From the NCBI GenBank assembly GCA_009780025.1, contig WRAV01000001.1, positions 1 to 64,000 of the forward strand: a stretch of 64,000 nt of DNA, read 5' to 3'. The stretch is from Oscillospiraceae bacterium. GTDB lineage: Bacteria > Bacillota > Clostridia > Oscillospirales > Ruminococcaceae. The position numbers and the translations under genes are program-made. Below the pieces are notes generated by a model that saw only the letters and a list, made by a program, of their open reading frames with translations, had not been told where the DNA came from and ran no database searches. Below are positions 16,373 to 25,405 of this stretch, in pieces (within the stretch, counting starts at the first letter, position 1; each line of letters starts with the position of its first letter).

Positions 16373-18022
16373 CTAGAGACTTTTCAGTTTTTTCATTATC
16401 GCGCCGCCGCCATCGCCAAAATAGTCGTGGAGCTGCTTATAAAGGCCAAATAATTCGCTGTATTTTGCAGCGTTGCTTGAGTTGGGTTTGTACTCTATGG
16501 CCGGGCTCGGGATCATATTTGCCGCAGCTGTCTTGTGGTCGTCGTACACCCCCGCGGCAACCGCCGCAAAGAGTGCCGAAGCCAGCGCCGATGTGTGTTT
16601 ATAAGCGGATATCTTGATAGGGAACCCCAGGATGTCCGCGTACATTTGCATCAGTACAGGACTTTTGTGCGCAAGACCGCCGCAGGCGTACGCTTCGTTG
16701 ACTGCAATACCATATTCGACAAACCTGTCAATTATGATCTTTGTTCCAAAAGCGGTCGATTCCAGCAACGCACGGTAGATTTCTTCCGGTTTGGTGGCCA
16801 GGGTAAGCCCGACAATCAGTCCTGACAAATCAGAGTCTTGCAAAAGGCAGCGGTTGCCGTTCATCCAGTCCAGCGCTACCAGGCCGCTTTGACCGACCCT
16901 GAGCGCTGCCGCCTTCTCATCCATGAGAGTCAGAGGGCTTATGCTACGCCGCTTGGCTTCATCTGCGTAACCCGCGGGCAGATAGTGCTTGCAAAACCAC
17001 TCAAAAATATCGCCAACGGCACTCTGCCCGGTTTCGTAAGTGTAGTAGCCCGGCAAAACACCCTCGTAGAACACGGCGCTTATGCCCGGAATAATAATCT
17101 TCTCTTTCGACATCATGATGTGGCAGGTGGAAGTGCCCATGATAAACGTCATGATATTGGGTGTTACAACGCCGCACCCAGGAAGCGCGACCGCCGCGTC
17201 GGCATGGGCTACGCAGACTACGGTGTCGGTAGTAAGGCCCAACAACCGCGCCATTTCAGGCTCTAGATTGCCGGCGGGCGACCCGACGGGCAGCACACCT
17301 GTCAAATGTTTATCCGCTACAACATTTTCAAATCCCGGCTCAAGACCGCCAAAAAACGCTTTGTCCGGGTAGCTCATAGTCTCGTTGTCGTGGAAACCCT
17401 TGGCTCCGGCTGTCACACCGCCGCGTACTGGTTTGCCGCACAGCTTGGAAACGACAAAGTCGCCGCCTTCCATGTATGTATGCGCCGCCTCGTACGCCTC
17501 CCGGTCTTTGCGAAAGATTTCCAGCACTTTTGGGAAAAAGTACTCCGACGAGGCCCGCAATCCGTTGCCATCGAGCACGCTGAGTTTATTGCTCTTCACA
17601 TAATCTGTTATATCGTCGGCTTCTTTTTGCGCGGTGTGGTTTTTCCACAACTTCACCCAGGCATGTGGGTGGTCGCGAAAAGTAGGGTTTTTGCAGAGCG
17701 CATCGCCGTTTTTGTCCATCGGCACAACGGTGCAGGTGGTGAAGTCCACACCAATCCCCACAACTTGCTCGGGGTCTATACCGCCTTTGCGCACAACCGC
17801 TGGGATGCACTGCACAAGCGCACTCAAGTAGTCGTCCGGGTTTTGCAGCGCCCAGTCCGGCCCCTCCAATATTATGTCGCTGTCCGGTAGGTGATCGGTA
17901 ATTACGCCGCCACTGTAGGTGTAAGTATCTTCAGCCAGAGTGCGGCCATCAACAGCATCGACTAATACGGCACGCATTGAGAGCGTACCAAAGTCGCATC
18001 CGATTACATATTTCTTTTCCAT
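16373..18022 (-). CDS. araB: AraB-like ribulokinase (FGGY family)
   Basis: The 549-residue length and motifs fit ribulokinase more than xylulokinase or glycerol kinase. The start reads IGCDFGTLSMRAVLVDA (phosphate-binding loop), followed by VGIGVDFTTCTVVPMD, MGTSTCH and LDWMNGNR. AraB phosphorylates L-ribulose, and tolerates D-ribulose and related ketoses. No araA or araD is in the window, so the natural substrate may be another ketopentose or a ketotetrose. Its ATG overlaps the stop of the BtpA gene (TAATG), so the two are translationally coupled. Confidence 0.85.
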   Translation of the reverse strand: MEKKYVIGCDFGTLSMRAVLVDAVDGRTLAEDTYTYSGGVITDHLPDSDIILEGPDWALQNPDDYLSALVQCIPAVVRKGGIDPEQVVGIGVDFTTCTVVPMDKNGDALCKNPTFRDHPHAWVKLWKNHTAQKEADDITDYVKSNKLSVLDGNGLRASSEYFFPKVLEIFRKDREAYEAAHTYMEGGDFVVSKLCGKPVRGGVTAGAKGFHDNETMSYPDKAFFGGLEPGFENVVADKHLTGVLPVGSPAGNLEPEMARLLGLTTDTVVCVAHADAAVALPGCGVVTPNIMTFIMGTSTCHIMMSKEKIIIPGISAVFYEGVLPGYYTYETGQSAVGDIFEWFCKHYLPAGYADEAKRRSISPLTLMDEKAAALRVGQSGLVALDWMNGNRCLLQDSDLSGLIVGLTLATKPEEIYRALLESTAFGTKIIIDRFVEYGIAVNEAYACGGLAHKSPVLMQMYADILGFPIKISAYKHTSALASALFAAVAAGVYDDHKTAAANMIPSPAIEYKPNSSNAAKYSELFGLYKQLHDYFGDGGGAIMKKLKSL

Positions 18023-18828
18023 TACTTACGGAAAGATTTGACTTTGTCCATAAACTCGGTTACGCGAGCTTTATCTACCGGGTTCGCGAATTTGCCGTCG
18101 ACCTTAAATGTGGTGCCCACCACCGCGCCGTCAGCGATAGATAGCTGTCTTTCTATGTTGTCTGCACGGCAGCCGGTGTTGGCCAGTACCATAGTGCCTG
18201 GTACGGTGTCCTTAACTTTTTTAAGTATAGCGCTGTCGGTTTCGGCGCCGGCGGTCAAGCCGGAAACGCAGAGAGCGTCTGGTTTGTTGTTGAAGACAGT
18301 GGAGCGCGCAATGTCTGTAATCTCGCGCTCGGATAGATACTTCGCGGCCTCCGGCACGATATTGAAGAGCAGCTTAACGTCATCTGCGCCGATTGCCATT
18401 TTGTGGCGCACCACTGCGCCGCAATTGGTGTTCCATATGCCGAAGTCGCTGGCGTATGCTCCCGTGAATATCTCCCGCACGAATTTAGCGCCTACCGCCA
18501 TAGCGAGGTCTATGGACTTGCAGGGGTCCCACAGCACGTTTACGCCGAAAGGCACTTTTATGTACGGCATAAGCTGACCGATAACCCGTGCCATAGCGGC
18601 CACAGTCTCGGTTTTGACATCAGTGAGGTATGGCAGGCTGAACTCGTTGGAGAACATCACGCTGTCCACGCCGCCCTCTTGCAGGGCGGTCAGCTCTTTG
18701 TAAGTGTACTCGTACACTTTGTCCATACCCGCCGCCTTGTCAAAGGAGGGGTCGCCGGGCATTGCCGGCATATGGCACATGGCTATGATTGCCTTTTCGG
18801 TTCCGATTACAGATTTCAACCACGACAT
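18022..18828 (-). CDS. BtpA/SgcQ family protein
   Basis: The 268-residue protein has the BtpA-family TIM-barrel pattern: AIIAMCHMPAMPGDPSF at residues 13-29, VPFGVNVLWDPCKSIDLAMA, FVREIFTGAYASDFGIWN, and a C-terminal GAVVGTTFKVDG phosphate-binding-type loop. Members occur next to sugar kinases and transporters (SgcQ in the E. coli sgc operon), and an aldolase-like or isomerase role is often assumed but not established. It is first in the operon, ahead of the AraB-like kinase, which suggests it acts on the phosphorylated sugar. Confidence 0.85.
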   Translation of the reverse strand: MSWLKSVIGTEKAIIAMCHMPAMPGDPSFDKAAGMDKVYEYTYKELTALQEGGVDSVMFSNEFSLPYLTDVKTETVAAMARVIGQLMPYIKVPFGVNVLWDPCKSIDLAMAVGAKFVREIFTGAYASDFGIWNTNCGAVVRHKMAIGADDVKLLFNIVPEAAKYLSEREITDIARSTVFNNKPDALCVSGLTAGAETDSAILKKVKDTVPGTMVLANTGCRADNIERQLSIADGAVVGTTFKVDGKFANPVDKARVTEFMDKVKSFRK

Positions 18829-18869
18829 AGTTGCTAAAACCTCCCCGTGTAATAGTTATATGCTTTGAT

Positions 18870-18904
18870 AATGTTATTTAATAAACAAACACATTATTCA
18901 ACTA
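18870..18904. promoter_or_regulatory. Possible operator for the LacI-type regulator
   Basis: Between the promoter and the BtpA gene an AT-rich inverted repeat is visible: TTGATAATGT on one side and ACATTATTCAA on the other, flanking GTTATTTAATAAAC, itself a partial palindrome. The regulator gene stands beside the site, upstream on the same strand. The assignment is positional. Confidence 0.35.
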
Positions 18905-18935
18905 AACTTATTTGGGGGTCTCGCTTTTACTTGTG

Positions 18936-18964
18936 ATTTTGCCATATATTAAATGGGAAGTCAA
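18936..18964 (-). promoter_or_regulatory. Promoter of the BtpA-kinase-ABC-dhaKL operon
   Basis: On the minus strand TTGACT, 17 bases, CAAAAT, about 110 bases upstream of the first gene. The rest of the 228-base gap to the regulator gene is AT-rich with no further gene. Confidence 0.55.
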
Positions 18965-19056
18965 TGATATTTAGTGAAAATTTTAAAATGAATTTCTAGT
19001 AAAAACGACAAAGAAATTAATCTGGCCATTGCACAACTATGATTTTTCAATAAACA

Positions 19057-20067
19057 TTAGCCTTGATTTAATAAATTCAAAACGCTGGAACGGACTATTA
19101 GAGTTCCTGATATTCGGGTCTTGACGTTTCCGTAGGCGGGGTTGTTTAGCAGTGTGAAGAGCTGTGAGACAGCGATCTGCCCAATCATTTCCTTTTGCAC
19201 GCGTACCGTTGTCAGTGCGGGGGAGTTTACTGACGCGAACGGAATATCGTCCATGGCAATCACCGACACATCTCCGGGGACTCTGTAGCCGTGCTCCTTG
19301 AGTGCCTTTATTGCACCGATTGCGATGGTGTCGTTGTCAGCATACAGGCAGGTTGGCAGGGCCATACCGCTTTTAAGTTCAATGCACATGTCTTTGTAAG
19401 CACCTTCAAGTGTCGGAGTCAGGAAAAATTGTGCTTGTTCGACAAAGTCAAAGCCAAGGACTTTAGTCCATTTGCTAAAAGCCTCGCTTCTTTCCGCGAA
19501 GTTTTCTATCATGGTAGAGCTTCTAAGGTATCCGATTTGCTTGTGCCCATTTTCTTTTAGGTAGGCAAGGGCGATGTAAACGTTTGAGGAGTTGTCTATG
19601 CTGACGCTGTTGCAGTTTACTCCAAAAACCGCGTTATCTACCATGACATATGGGATGGGGATTTGGTCGAGCACTTCGTACAGCTCGCGCGTAATCTCGG
19701 TGGCGACCACAATAGCAGAGCAAAAGCTGTCGAAGTCGATTTCTTTGAGAGCCTCTCTGAGCGAATCTTTTACGATATGCATTGTCAGCCTGTGGTTATG
19801 CAAAAAGAGTTCACTGCTAATCGCGTCTATGATTGTCGAGACGAAGCTCTGGTTTTCCTCTACAATCATTCCGCTACCCCAGTATTTAAGGAGCAAAACG
19901 CCCTTCATCTTCTTTCGGTTGCTTTTGTTTATGCTGTAGCCGTTTTCTTTTGCGGCCTGTAAAACCCGCGCCCTGGTTTCTTCGCCTACTCCGCCTTTGT
20001 TGTTAAGTACGATAGAAACTGTCGCAGGTGATACACCTGTGATTTTTGCTAACTCCTTATTGGTCAT
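19057..20067 (-). CDS. LacI-family transcriptional regulator
   Basis: The start is set at the ATG at 20067, where GGGAG lies seven bases upstream and the protein begins MTNKELAKITGVSPATVSIV, the standard LacI helix-turn-helix. An in-frame TTG five codons earlier would put the ribosome site inside the gene. Residues 1-55 are the DNA-binding domain with hinge helix; the rest (336 residues total) is a periplasmic-binding-type sensor domain. It lies between the two sugar operons and is the natural candidate regulator of both. Confidence 0.93.
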   Translation of the reverse strand: MTNKELAKITGVSPATVSIVLNNKGGVGEETRARVLQAAKENGYSINKSNRKKMKGVLLLKYWGSGMIVEENQSFVSTIIDAISSELFLHNHRLTMHIVKDSLREALKEIDFDSFCSAIVVATEITRELYEVLDQIPIPYVMVDNAVFGVNCNSVSIDNSSNVYIALAYLKENGHKQIGYLRSSTMIENFAERSEAFSKWTKVLGFDFVEQAQFFLTPTLEGAYKDMCIELKSGMALPTCLYADNDTIAIGAIKALKEHGYRVPGDVSVIAMDDIPFASVNSPALTTVRVQKEMIGQIAVSQLFTLLNNPAYGNVKTRISGTLIVRSSVLNLLNQG

Positions 20068-20153
20068 GGTGAGCTCCCTCAATCCTGGTTTGCTAAGATA
20101 TTATGAAAATGTTAAGCAAAAAATAAGCAAGACGGTGCCGAACAGCTAAAAAA

Positions 20154-21251
20154 TCACATATGCTTGCGCAAGTTTATCTCAGGATTCCATGTGTCTGTGA
20201 AGGCGCAGAGTAGCTTTGTGGTCGCGGCGATGTCATCAAGGCAGGCTGCTTCTACAGGGGTGTGCGCGTACCGGGTGGGTATGCAAACGCTTGCGGTGGC
20301 CACGCCCTTTTCGCCGGAGATGGCAATGTAAGCGGTTTCGTTGAGCACCCCGCGACAGACTTCGCGCTGGAAGGTGATGCTCTCCTTATTGCAGGTGGCC
20401 TCGAAGAACTGCACAAGCTTTTCGTTTGGAATTATCCCGTTAAGGGTGCCCCTGCCGTGGTAGTTGTAATAAGTCAGCGCGGGGCCGCCGCCCAGCTTTG
20501 ATTCGTTGAATCCGGCAAGGTCTGGGGTGTCGGCCGCCGGGGTTATGTCGATACCTATGGCGATGTCGGGGTCTATTTTGCGCACTGCCGGCATTATACC
20601 GCGGATGCTGAACTCCTCCTGCACGCTCGCGGTCAAGTAAACGTCAAAGGGGAGTGATTTGCCCTTTAAGTGGTCGGCAAGCCCGAGGAGAACCACAAGC
20701 CCGACTCTGTCGTCCAGGCTTTTGGTGGCCACGATGTTGCCCGGCATCTCGACAAACTGGTGCTCAAAGGCGACCACACACCCGGCGGTGACGCCCAGCT
20801 CTTCTGCCTCGCGCGCACTGCGGCAGCCTATATCCAGGAAGAGCTGTGAGATTTCCGGCAGCCTGGATTTTTCTTCAGCGCTCATGACATGGTGTGCTTT
20901 GGCCCCGATAACACCCTTGATCAACTTGCCGTTGTGGGTACGAACATTGTAGACAGCACCCAACAAAACATGACTATTGACGGCCGAAAGGCGCTCAAGC
21001 CGTAGGAAGCCGTTGTCCTCGACTTTCTTTACCATCATGCCCACTTCGTCCATATGCGCGAAAAATATTATCTTTTGCGCGTCTACGTGCCCGCTCAAAA
21101 AAGCTGCTGTCACATTGCCAAGCATATCAACTTCAACATTGTCGGTGCACTGCAAAAACGCGCCGGCCATATACTTTACCACATCGTCCTCCCGGGATGA
21201 AATGCCGACCAGGGCTGTGAGCTTACGCAGCCGCTCTCTAATCTCGTTCAT
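20154..21251 (-). CDS. M42-family metallohydrolase (SgcX/FrvX-like)
   Basis: A 365-residue M42 peptidase-fold protein. All metal ligands and catalytic residues are present: HMDEVG, KSLDDR (bridging Asp), QEEFSIRG (catalytic Glu and ligand), GIDIT and TRYAHTPVE. M42 proteins are annotated as glutamyl aminopeptidases or endoglucanases, yet SgcX and FrvX sit in sugar operons and their substrate is unsettled. Here it lies between an epimerase gene and the LacI regulator gene, so deacylation or deamidation of a sugar derivative is as plausible as peptide cleavage. Confidence 0.88.
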   Translation of the reverse strand: MNEIRERLRKLTALVGISSREDDVVKYMAGAFLQCTDNVEVDMLGNVTAAFLSGHVDAQKIIFFAHMDEVGMMVKKVEDNGFLRLERLSAVNSHVLLGAVYNVRTHNGKLIKGVIGAKAHHVMSAEEKSRLPEISQLFLDIGCRSAREAEELGVTAGCVVAFEHQFVEMPGNIVATKSLDDRVGLVVLLGLADHLKGKSLPFDVYLTASVQEEFSIRGIMPAVRKIDPDIAIGIDITPAADTPDLAGFNESKLGGGPALTYYNYHGRGTLNGIIPNEKLVQFFEATCNKESITFQREVCRGVLNETAYIAISGEKGVATASVCIPTRYAHTPVEAACLDDIAATTKLLCAFTDTWNPEINLRKHM

Positions 21252-21289
21252 TTGTCAGGCCCCTTTCGTTTACTGGTAGTTTTGTGGTT

Positions 21290-22135
21290 TCACTTATCGA
21301 GCAAGCCGCGCAGGAATTGTCCCGCGTGTACGGCCTCTTTTTCCCAATTGATGCCGGGCTGCCAGAACAGCTCGGCTGTGAATATCCGCACCCCGAGCTC
21401 CAAAAGCTTTGGAACGCAAGCCCCAAAGTCCACGTGGCCCTTGCCGTAGCCCACATACCGCCACTCGCCGGGCAAACTGTCTTTGAGGTGTACCGCCGCT
21501 ATCCTACCCATGCCGCACTCAAAATCCCTGATAGCCAGCGGGGTATCGCCACCTACCGCGTTGTAGGTGTTGCCGGTATCGGCGTAAACGCAGATGTAAG
21601 GGCTGCCAGCGCGCGCGGCCCAATGCGCCGCCTTTTCGACCGAATCAATGAATGGCATCTCAGCGTTCTCGACGCCGATTATGACCCCGTTCGCGGCAGC
21701 TATCAGTGATGTCTTTTTCAGATTTAGCTCAAAGCGCCGGATGGTCTGCGGGGTAGAGGGCTGGTCGTAAACATCGTAGCCGTTTATCAGCATCACCCGT
21801 GCTCCTACGGCGGAGGTGAATTCAACACCGCGCCTCAGTATATACAACGCTTTGGCGTTTTCGCTCTCGCACAGAACCCCGAGCGGACAGCTGCGCAGCA
21901 GGCTGAGAGATACCGTATACACCCGTATATCGTGCTGCGACAGCTGTGCGGCAAGTTCCATTACTTGGCGCTCGCTCCAGAAAAGCCGCTGTTGCCTGGC
22001 CTCGTAGGCGTCTATGCATATTTCAACGCTGTCGAAGCCGCACCGGCGCGCTTGCAAGAATTTTTCCACAAGATCCATTTCATCCGGCATGGCCTTTTCG
22101 TACAGGTTTAGCCGGTACCGGATATCACTTTCCAT
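21290..22135 (-). CDS. L-ribulose/L-xylulose-5-phosphate 3-epimerase-like (UlaE/SgbU type)
   Basis: This 281-residue protein is a xylose-isomerase-like TIM barrel. YRLNLYEKAMPDEMDLVEKF at the N-terminus matches the LGIYEKALP start of UlaE, and later segments GYDVYDQPS, GVENAEMPFIDS, YADTGNTYN, AVHLKDSLPG and GKGHVDF match the metal and substrate positions of the family. UlaE epimerises L-xylulose-5-P to L-ribulose-5-P. The gene overlaps the FGGY kinase stop by 11 bases, so kinase and epimerase are coupled. Confidence 0.85.
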   Translation of the reverse strand: MESDIRYRLNLYEKAMPDEMDLVEKFLQARRCGFDSVEICIDAYEARQQRLFWSERQVMELAAQLSQHDIRVYTVSLSLLRSCPLGVLCESENAKALYILRRGVEFTSAVGARVMLINGYDVYDQPSTPQTIRRFELNLKKTSLIAAANGVIIGVENAEMPFIDSVEKAAHWAARAGSPYICVYADTGNTYNAVGGDTPLAIRDFECGMGRIAAVHLKDSLPGEWRYVGYGKGHVDFGACVPKLLELGVRIFTAELFWQPGINWEKEAVHAGQFLRGLLDK

Positions 22136-23657
22136 AGGCTAAACGTGTCTCCTTCATCCACCGGCCGAATTCGGGGTAGGCCTTTTGGTACTGCGCAAAT
22201 ATCGCTTTATACTTTTCGTGGTTTTCGGGGTTTGGCCGGATAGTTTTGGCGTAGCGCACCATGGCCGTGGTGGCCTGATCGACAGTGTCGTAAAAGCCCG
22301 CCGCTTTAGCTGCCAGGATAGCCGAGCCCAAAGTGGGTGCCTGCGGGTTTTCGGGCACGTGAATCGTAACGTTAGAAACGTCCGCGTGTATCTGCATGAA
22401 CAAGTCGGAATTTGTGGTGCCGCCGCCCATGTATATTTCATCTACCGGGTAGCCTGCCTGCCTGAACGACGCGAAAACATTCTCGGTGCCAAAGGCCACG
22501 CCCTCCATTATTGCGCGGAAGAGATGCGCCTGGGTGTGGCTCAGCGAGAGCCCGTAAATTATTCCGCGCAGATCGGGTTCGGTGTAGGGCGTGCGGTTGC
22601 CCTGCCACCAGTCCAAGACAAGTAAACCGTCGGCGCCGGGCGGAATTTTTGTGGCCTCCCGGTTTAAGACAGCGTAGGCTCCGCCGGGCAAGGTATCCAG
22701 GTCTTTGCAAAAATGCTTAATATACCAACTCAAAATTGACCCGGAAGAGGTCTGCCCGCCCTCCACCAGCCCAAGCCCTTTAATGACAGAGTCGGGGTAG
22801 GGGCCGAACACGCCGCCCTTCCTGTAATTGAAGACATCGGTCAGGCCGAGAATGAGATGGGATGAACCGGTTATCAGCCCGATTTTGCCCGGAGCAGTAA
22901 CTCCCAGGCCCAGTATACCGACATAAGCGTCAACCCCGCCCTGTCCCACGATGGTGTCCTCGCTGAGGCCGAGGTGCGCTGCCGCCTCCTTGGTTATTTT
23001 GCCAAGCACGTCACCGATATGGTGTATCTTTTGCGGGAACTTTCCGAGCGCGTCGCCCAGCCCGATCTGCTCGTAAAAGTCTATTGGAAACCCGCCATTT
23101 CTCGCGTCATAGTACCACCGGGTAGACATGTTGCAGAGGTTGGCTGTCCACTGGCCGGCCAGCTTGAATGTAATCCAGTCGGCGTACTCGCAGAGCTTTT
23201 CGGCCCGGGCGTAGCTTTCGGGCTCGTTCCTTTTCAGCCAGAGGGCTTTGCAGGGCATCCACTCGGCGGAGACATTGCCGTAGCCGTTGAATTTAAGCGC
23301 CGGGTTGCCCGTAGAGGCGAGAAAAGCGGCCTCCTGCGAGGAGCGCACGTCCATCCAAATCAGCGAGTTGCGCAGGGGCGTGCCGTCATTCATGCAGAGC
23401 ATCACACTGCAACAAGTAGTTTCGTAGGAGACCGCCACAATTTCTTCCTTGGTTACCCCCGCGGCCTTTATCGCTTTGCCTACGCTTTGGGCAAGACAGC
23501 TCCACCAATCGGCCGGGTCTTGCTCAGCCCAGCCCGAATGTGGGTGATAAGTCGGGTACTCGGTCGAGGCGAAGGAAATCTCGTTGCCCTGCTTGTCATA
23601 AATACCGGCCCTCACTCCGCCCGTTCCTCCATCAAAGCCCAGCACATATTTCTTCAT
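22125..23657 (-). CDS. FGGY-family carbohydrate kinase
   Basis: Chosen start is the ATG at 23657 (MKKYVLGFDGGTGG); a TTG three codons upstream is the alternative. The 510-residue protein has the FGGY N-domain (phosphate loop GFDGGTGGVRAG, AVSYETTCCSVMLC) and C-domain (ITGSSHLILGL, LVLDWWQGNRTPY, MGGGTTNSDLFMQIHADV). It belongs with pentulose kinases, but I cannot name the sugar. It is the first gene of the second sugar operon, followed by the epimerase, M42 and LacI genes. Confidence 0.88.
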   Translation of the reverse strand: MKKYVLGFDGGTGGVRAGIYDKQGNEISFASTEYPTYHPHSGWAEQDPADWWSCLAQSVGKAIKAAGVTKEEIVAVSYETTCCSVMLCMNDGTPLRNSLIWMDVRSSQEAAFLASTGNPALKFNGYGNVSAEWMPCKALWLKRNEPESYARAEKLCEYADWITFKLAGQWTANLCNMSTRWYYDARNGGFPIDFYEQIGLGDALGKFPQKIHHIGDVLGKITKEAAAHLGLSEDTIVGQGGVDAYVGILGLGVTAPGKIGLITGSSHLILGLTDVFNYRKGGVFGPYPDSVIKGLGLVEGGQTSSGSILSWYIKHFCKDLDTLPGGAYAVLNREATKIPPGADGLLVLDWWQGNRTPYTEPDLRGIIYGLSLSHTQAHLFRAIMEGVAFGTENVFASFRQAGYPVDEIYMGGGTTNSDLFMQIHADVSNVTIHVPENPQAPTLGSAILAAKAAGFYDTVDQATTAMVRYAKTIRPNPENHEKYKAIFAQYQKAYPEFGRWMKETRLAYGK

Positions 23658-23745
23658 AATCAGCAACTGCCTTTGCTTAGTAATTTTGTCGTGGAAATCT
23701 GCTCATGCAAAAGCCCTTATGGACCCGCTAGAAACCATTTTTTTC

Positions 23746-23775
23746 ATTGTAGCGGATTGGTTTAGTAAAAGTCAA
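23746..23775 (-). promoter_or_regulatory. Promoter of the FGGY kinase-epimerase-M42-LacI operon
   Basis: On the minus strand TTGACT, 18 bases, TACAAT, about 90 bases before the kinase start. Confidence 0.65.
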
Positions 23776-23842
23776 TTGACGTTAATCTGAAATTTATACA
23801 TTGCGCATGTGAAGTATGACCAAAGCGCTATATCGGTGTAAC

Positions 23843-23887
23843 AAAAAGGAAGCCTACAGAGGCGTTTTATCGCGTCTGTAGGCTTCC
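23843..23887 (-). terminator. Terminator of the alcohol dehydrogenase gene
   Basis: On the minus strand GGAAGCCTACAGA pairs over 13 bases with TCTGTAGGCTTCC and is followed by TTTTTG. Confidence 0.85.
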
Positions 23888-23906
23888 GTATGCACGTTAT
23901 ATCAAT

Positions 23907-25091
23907 TTAGCGGTTGGCGAGCTTTAGCACTTCGTAAATATCCTCACTGCTCAGCTTCTTAAAGTTTCCGATGGCCTGGCGCGCCCCCCGGAACAAACAG
24001 TTATCGACCAGCTTGCGCAGCACACCGTCGCTGACAACGCCCATTTCCTTGACTTCGCCCAGGCATGTCGGCATGTCTATCGCCTTAAAGTATTCCACAG
24101 TCTTCTCGATGGCTGCGAGCGCGATCTCTTCGTCACCGCCGCCGGTGAGACCCCACACATTGCGACCGTACCGAGCAAAGCGGGCCGGGTTTGTCTTGTA
24201 GACATAGGTTGCCCACGATCCCCATATTGCTGAGAGCGAGGCGCCGTGAGCCACGTCAAACATTGCCGAGAGTTCGTGGCCGAACTGGTGAGGGGCGAAG
24301 TCTCCCACGTTGCCAAGCCCGGTCATGTCGTTATGCGAGACACTGCCTGCCCACATAAGTTCGCTGGCTGCGTCGTAATCCTTAGGGTTTTGTACAGCAA
24401 CCTTGCCATACTCGAATGTCACGCGCATAACCGCTTCGGCTATCTGGTCGGTCAGCTCGTTGCCCTTCGAGGGAGTGAAGTAGCGATCAAGCGTGTGCAT
24501 AAGTATGTCGACTACGCCGCACGCGACCTGATAAACCGGCAAAGTGTATGTTAGCTCGGGGTTGAGTATAGCGAATTTAGGCCGCTGAAAAGTGCTGGTA
24601 AGACCACGTTTAGAATCGGTTTCATCGTTTGTTATAACGGCGGACGAGCTTGTCTCGCTGCCCGCGGCGGAAATGGTGAGAACGACACCAACCGGCAGAG
24701 CGCTTGTCAGCGGCGTTTTTGCCGACCAAAAATCCCAGATGTCAGTTCCGGGGTTAGCGGTCCCGTTCGCGACCGCTTTTGCAGTGTCGATAACACTGCC
24801 GCCGCCCACCGCCAGCACAAAGTCTGCCTTAAAGGCGAGGGCCTTCTTAACGGCGTCTCTTGCGAAGGACAAGCGCGGGTTGGGGAGCACGCCTGTGCAC
24901 AGTTCATAGGTCAGTCCATTTTGCTCGAGTGATTTGGTAACGCGGTCAATCAAGCCGCTCTTCTTTGTGCTGCCGCCGTAGATTACAAACACGCGGCTGC
25001 CGCCGAATACCTTAATCTCGCTGCCGGCACGCTCTTCGGTACCTTTACCGAACACCACTTTGGTTGGGGAATAAAAATCGAACGTCTGCAT
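23907..25091 (-). CDS. Iron-containing alcohol dehydrogenase (butanol dehydrogenase/YqhD-like)
   Basis: The 394-residue protein starts with FDFYSPTKVVFGKGTEERAG, typical of the butanol dehydrogenase branch. The cofactor loop VGGGSVIDTAKAVANG lies near residue 100. The metal ligands are in VDILMHTLDRYF, FGHELSAMFDVAHGASLS and nearby. These enzymes interconvert aldehydes and alcohols with NAD(P)H. It stands alone with its own promoter and terminator, so it may be a general aldehyde sink or may serve the neighbouring sugar pathway. The ATG has AAGGAGG upstream. Confidence 0.93.
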   Translation of the reverse strand: MQTFDFYSPTKVVFGKGTEERAGSEIKVFGGSRVFVIYGGSTKKSGLIDRVTKSLEQNGLTYELCTGVLPNPRLSFARDAVKKALAFKADFVLAVGGGSVIDTAKAVANGTANPGTDIWDFWSAKTPLTSALPVGVVLTISAAGSETSSSAVITNDETDSKRGLTSTFQRPKFAILNPELTYTLPVYQVACGVVDILMHTLDRYFTPSKGNELTDQIAEAVMRVTFEYGKVAVQNPKDYDAASELMWAGSVSHNDMTGLGNVGDFAPHQFGHELSAMFDVAHGASLSAIWGSWATYVYKTNPARFARYGRNVWGLTGGGDEEIALAAIEKTVEYFKAIDMPTCLGEVKEMGVVSDGVLRKLVDNCLFRGARQAIGNFKKLSSEDIYEVLKLANR

Positions 25092-25182
25092 ATCTTCTTA
25101 TCCTCCTTAATATTTTTGAGGTTTACTGTTTTGTTTCTTAGTACACGTGCCTATTGCGGAATATTTTGCTTATCTCCAAATC

Positions 25183-25212
25183 ATCTTAATACCCGCGGCT
25201 ATGTTTTGTCAA
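25183..25212 (-). promoter_or_regulatory. Promoter of the alcohol dehydrogenase gene
   Basis: On the minus strand a perfect TTGACA, 18 bases, TAAGAT, about 92 bases before the ATG. Confidence 0.6.
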
Positions 25213-25319
25213 GTTGTTCCAGCACCATAATTGAGTAGTTGCGCTTTAAAGTGTGAGCTCTGCCTTAGCCAAGACAAAACGTAAGGCAAAAAAGCTTAGG
25301 CAGTACACTTAACGATAGC

Positions 25320-25348
25320 TTGCAATGCACGCTGGATAATGCTACAAT
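25320..25348 (+). promoter_or_regulatory. Promoter of the HAD phosphatase gene
   Basis: TTGCAA, 17 bases, TACAAT, ending 57 bases before the start codon. The rest of the 314-base gap between the two divergent genes shows nothing else. Confidence 0.65.
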
Positions 25349-25405
25349 GGAGCCGTTGCAAGCGGGCCTGCTGTTCGTTAAAGCCGCAGCGTTTGGAGGG
25401 GTAAT

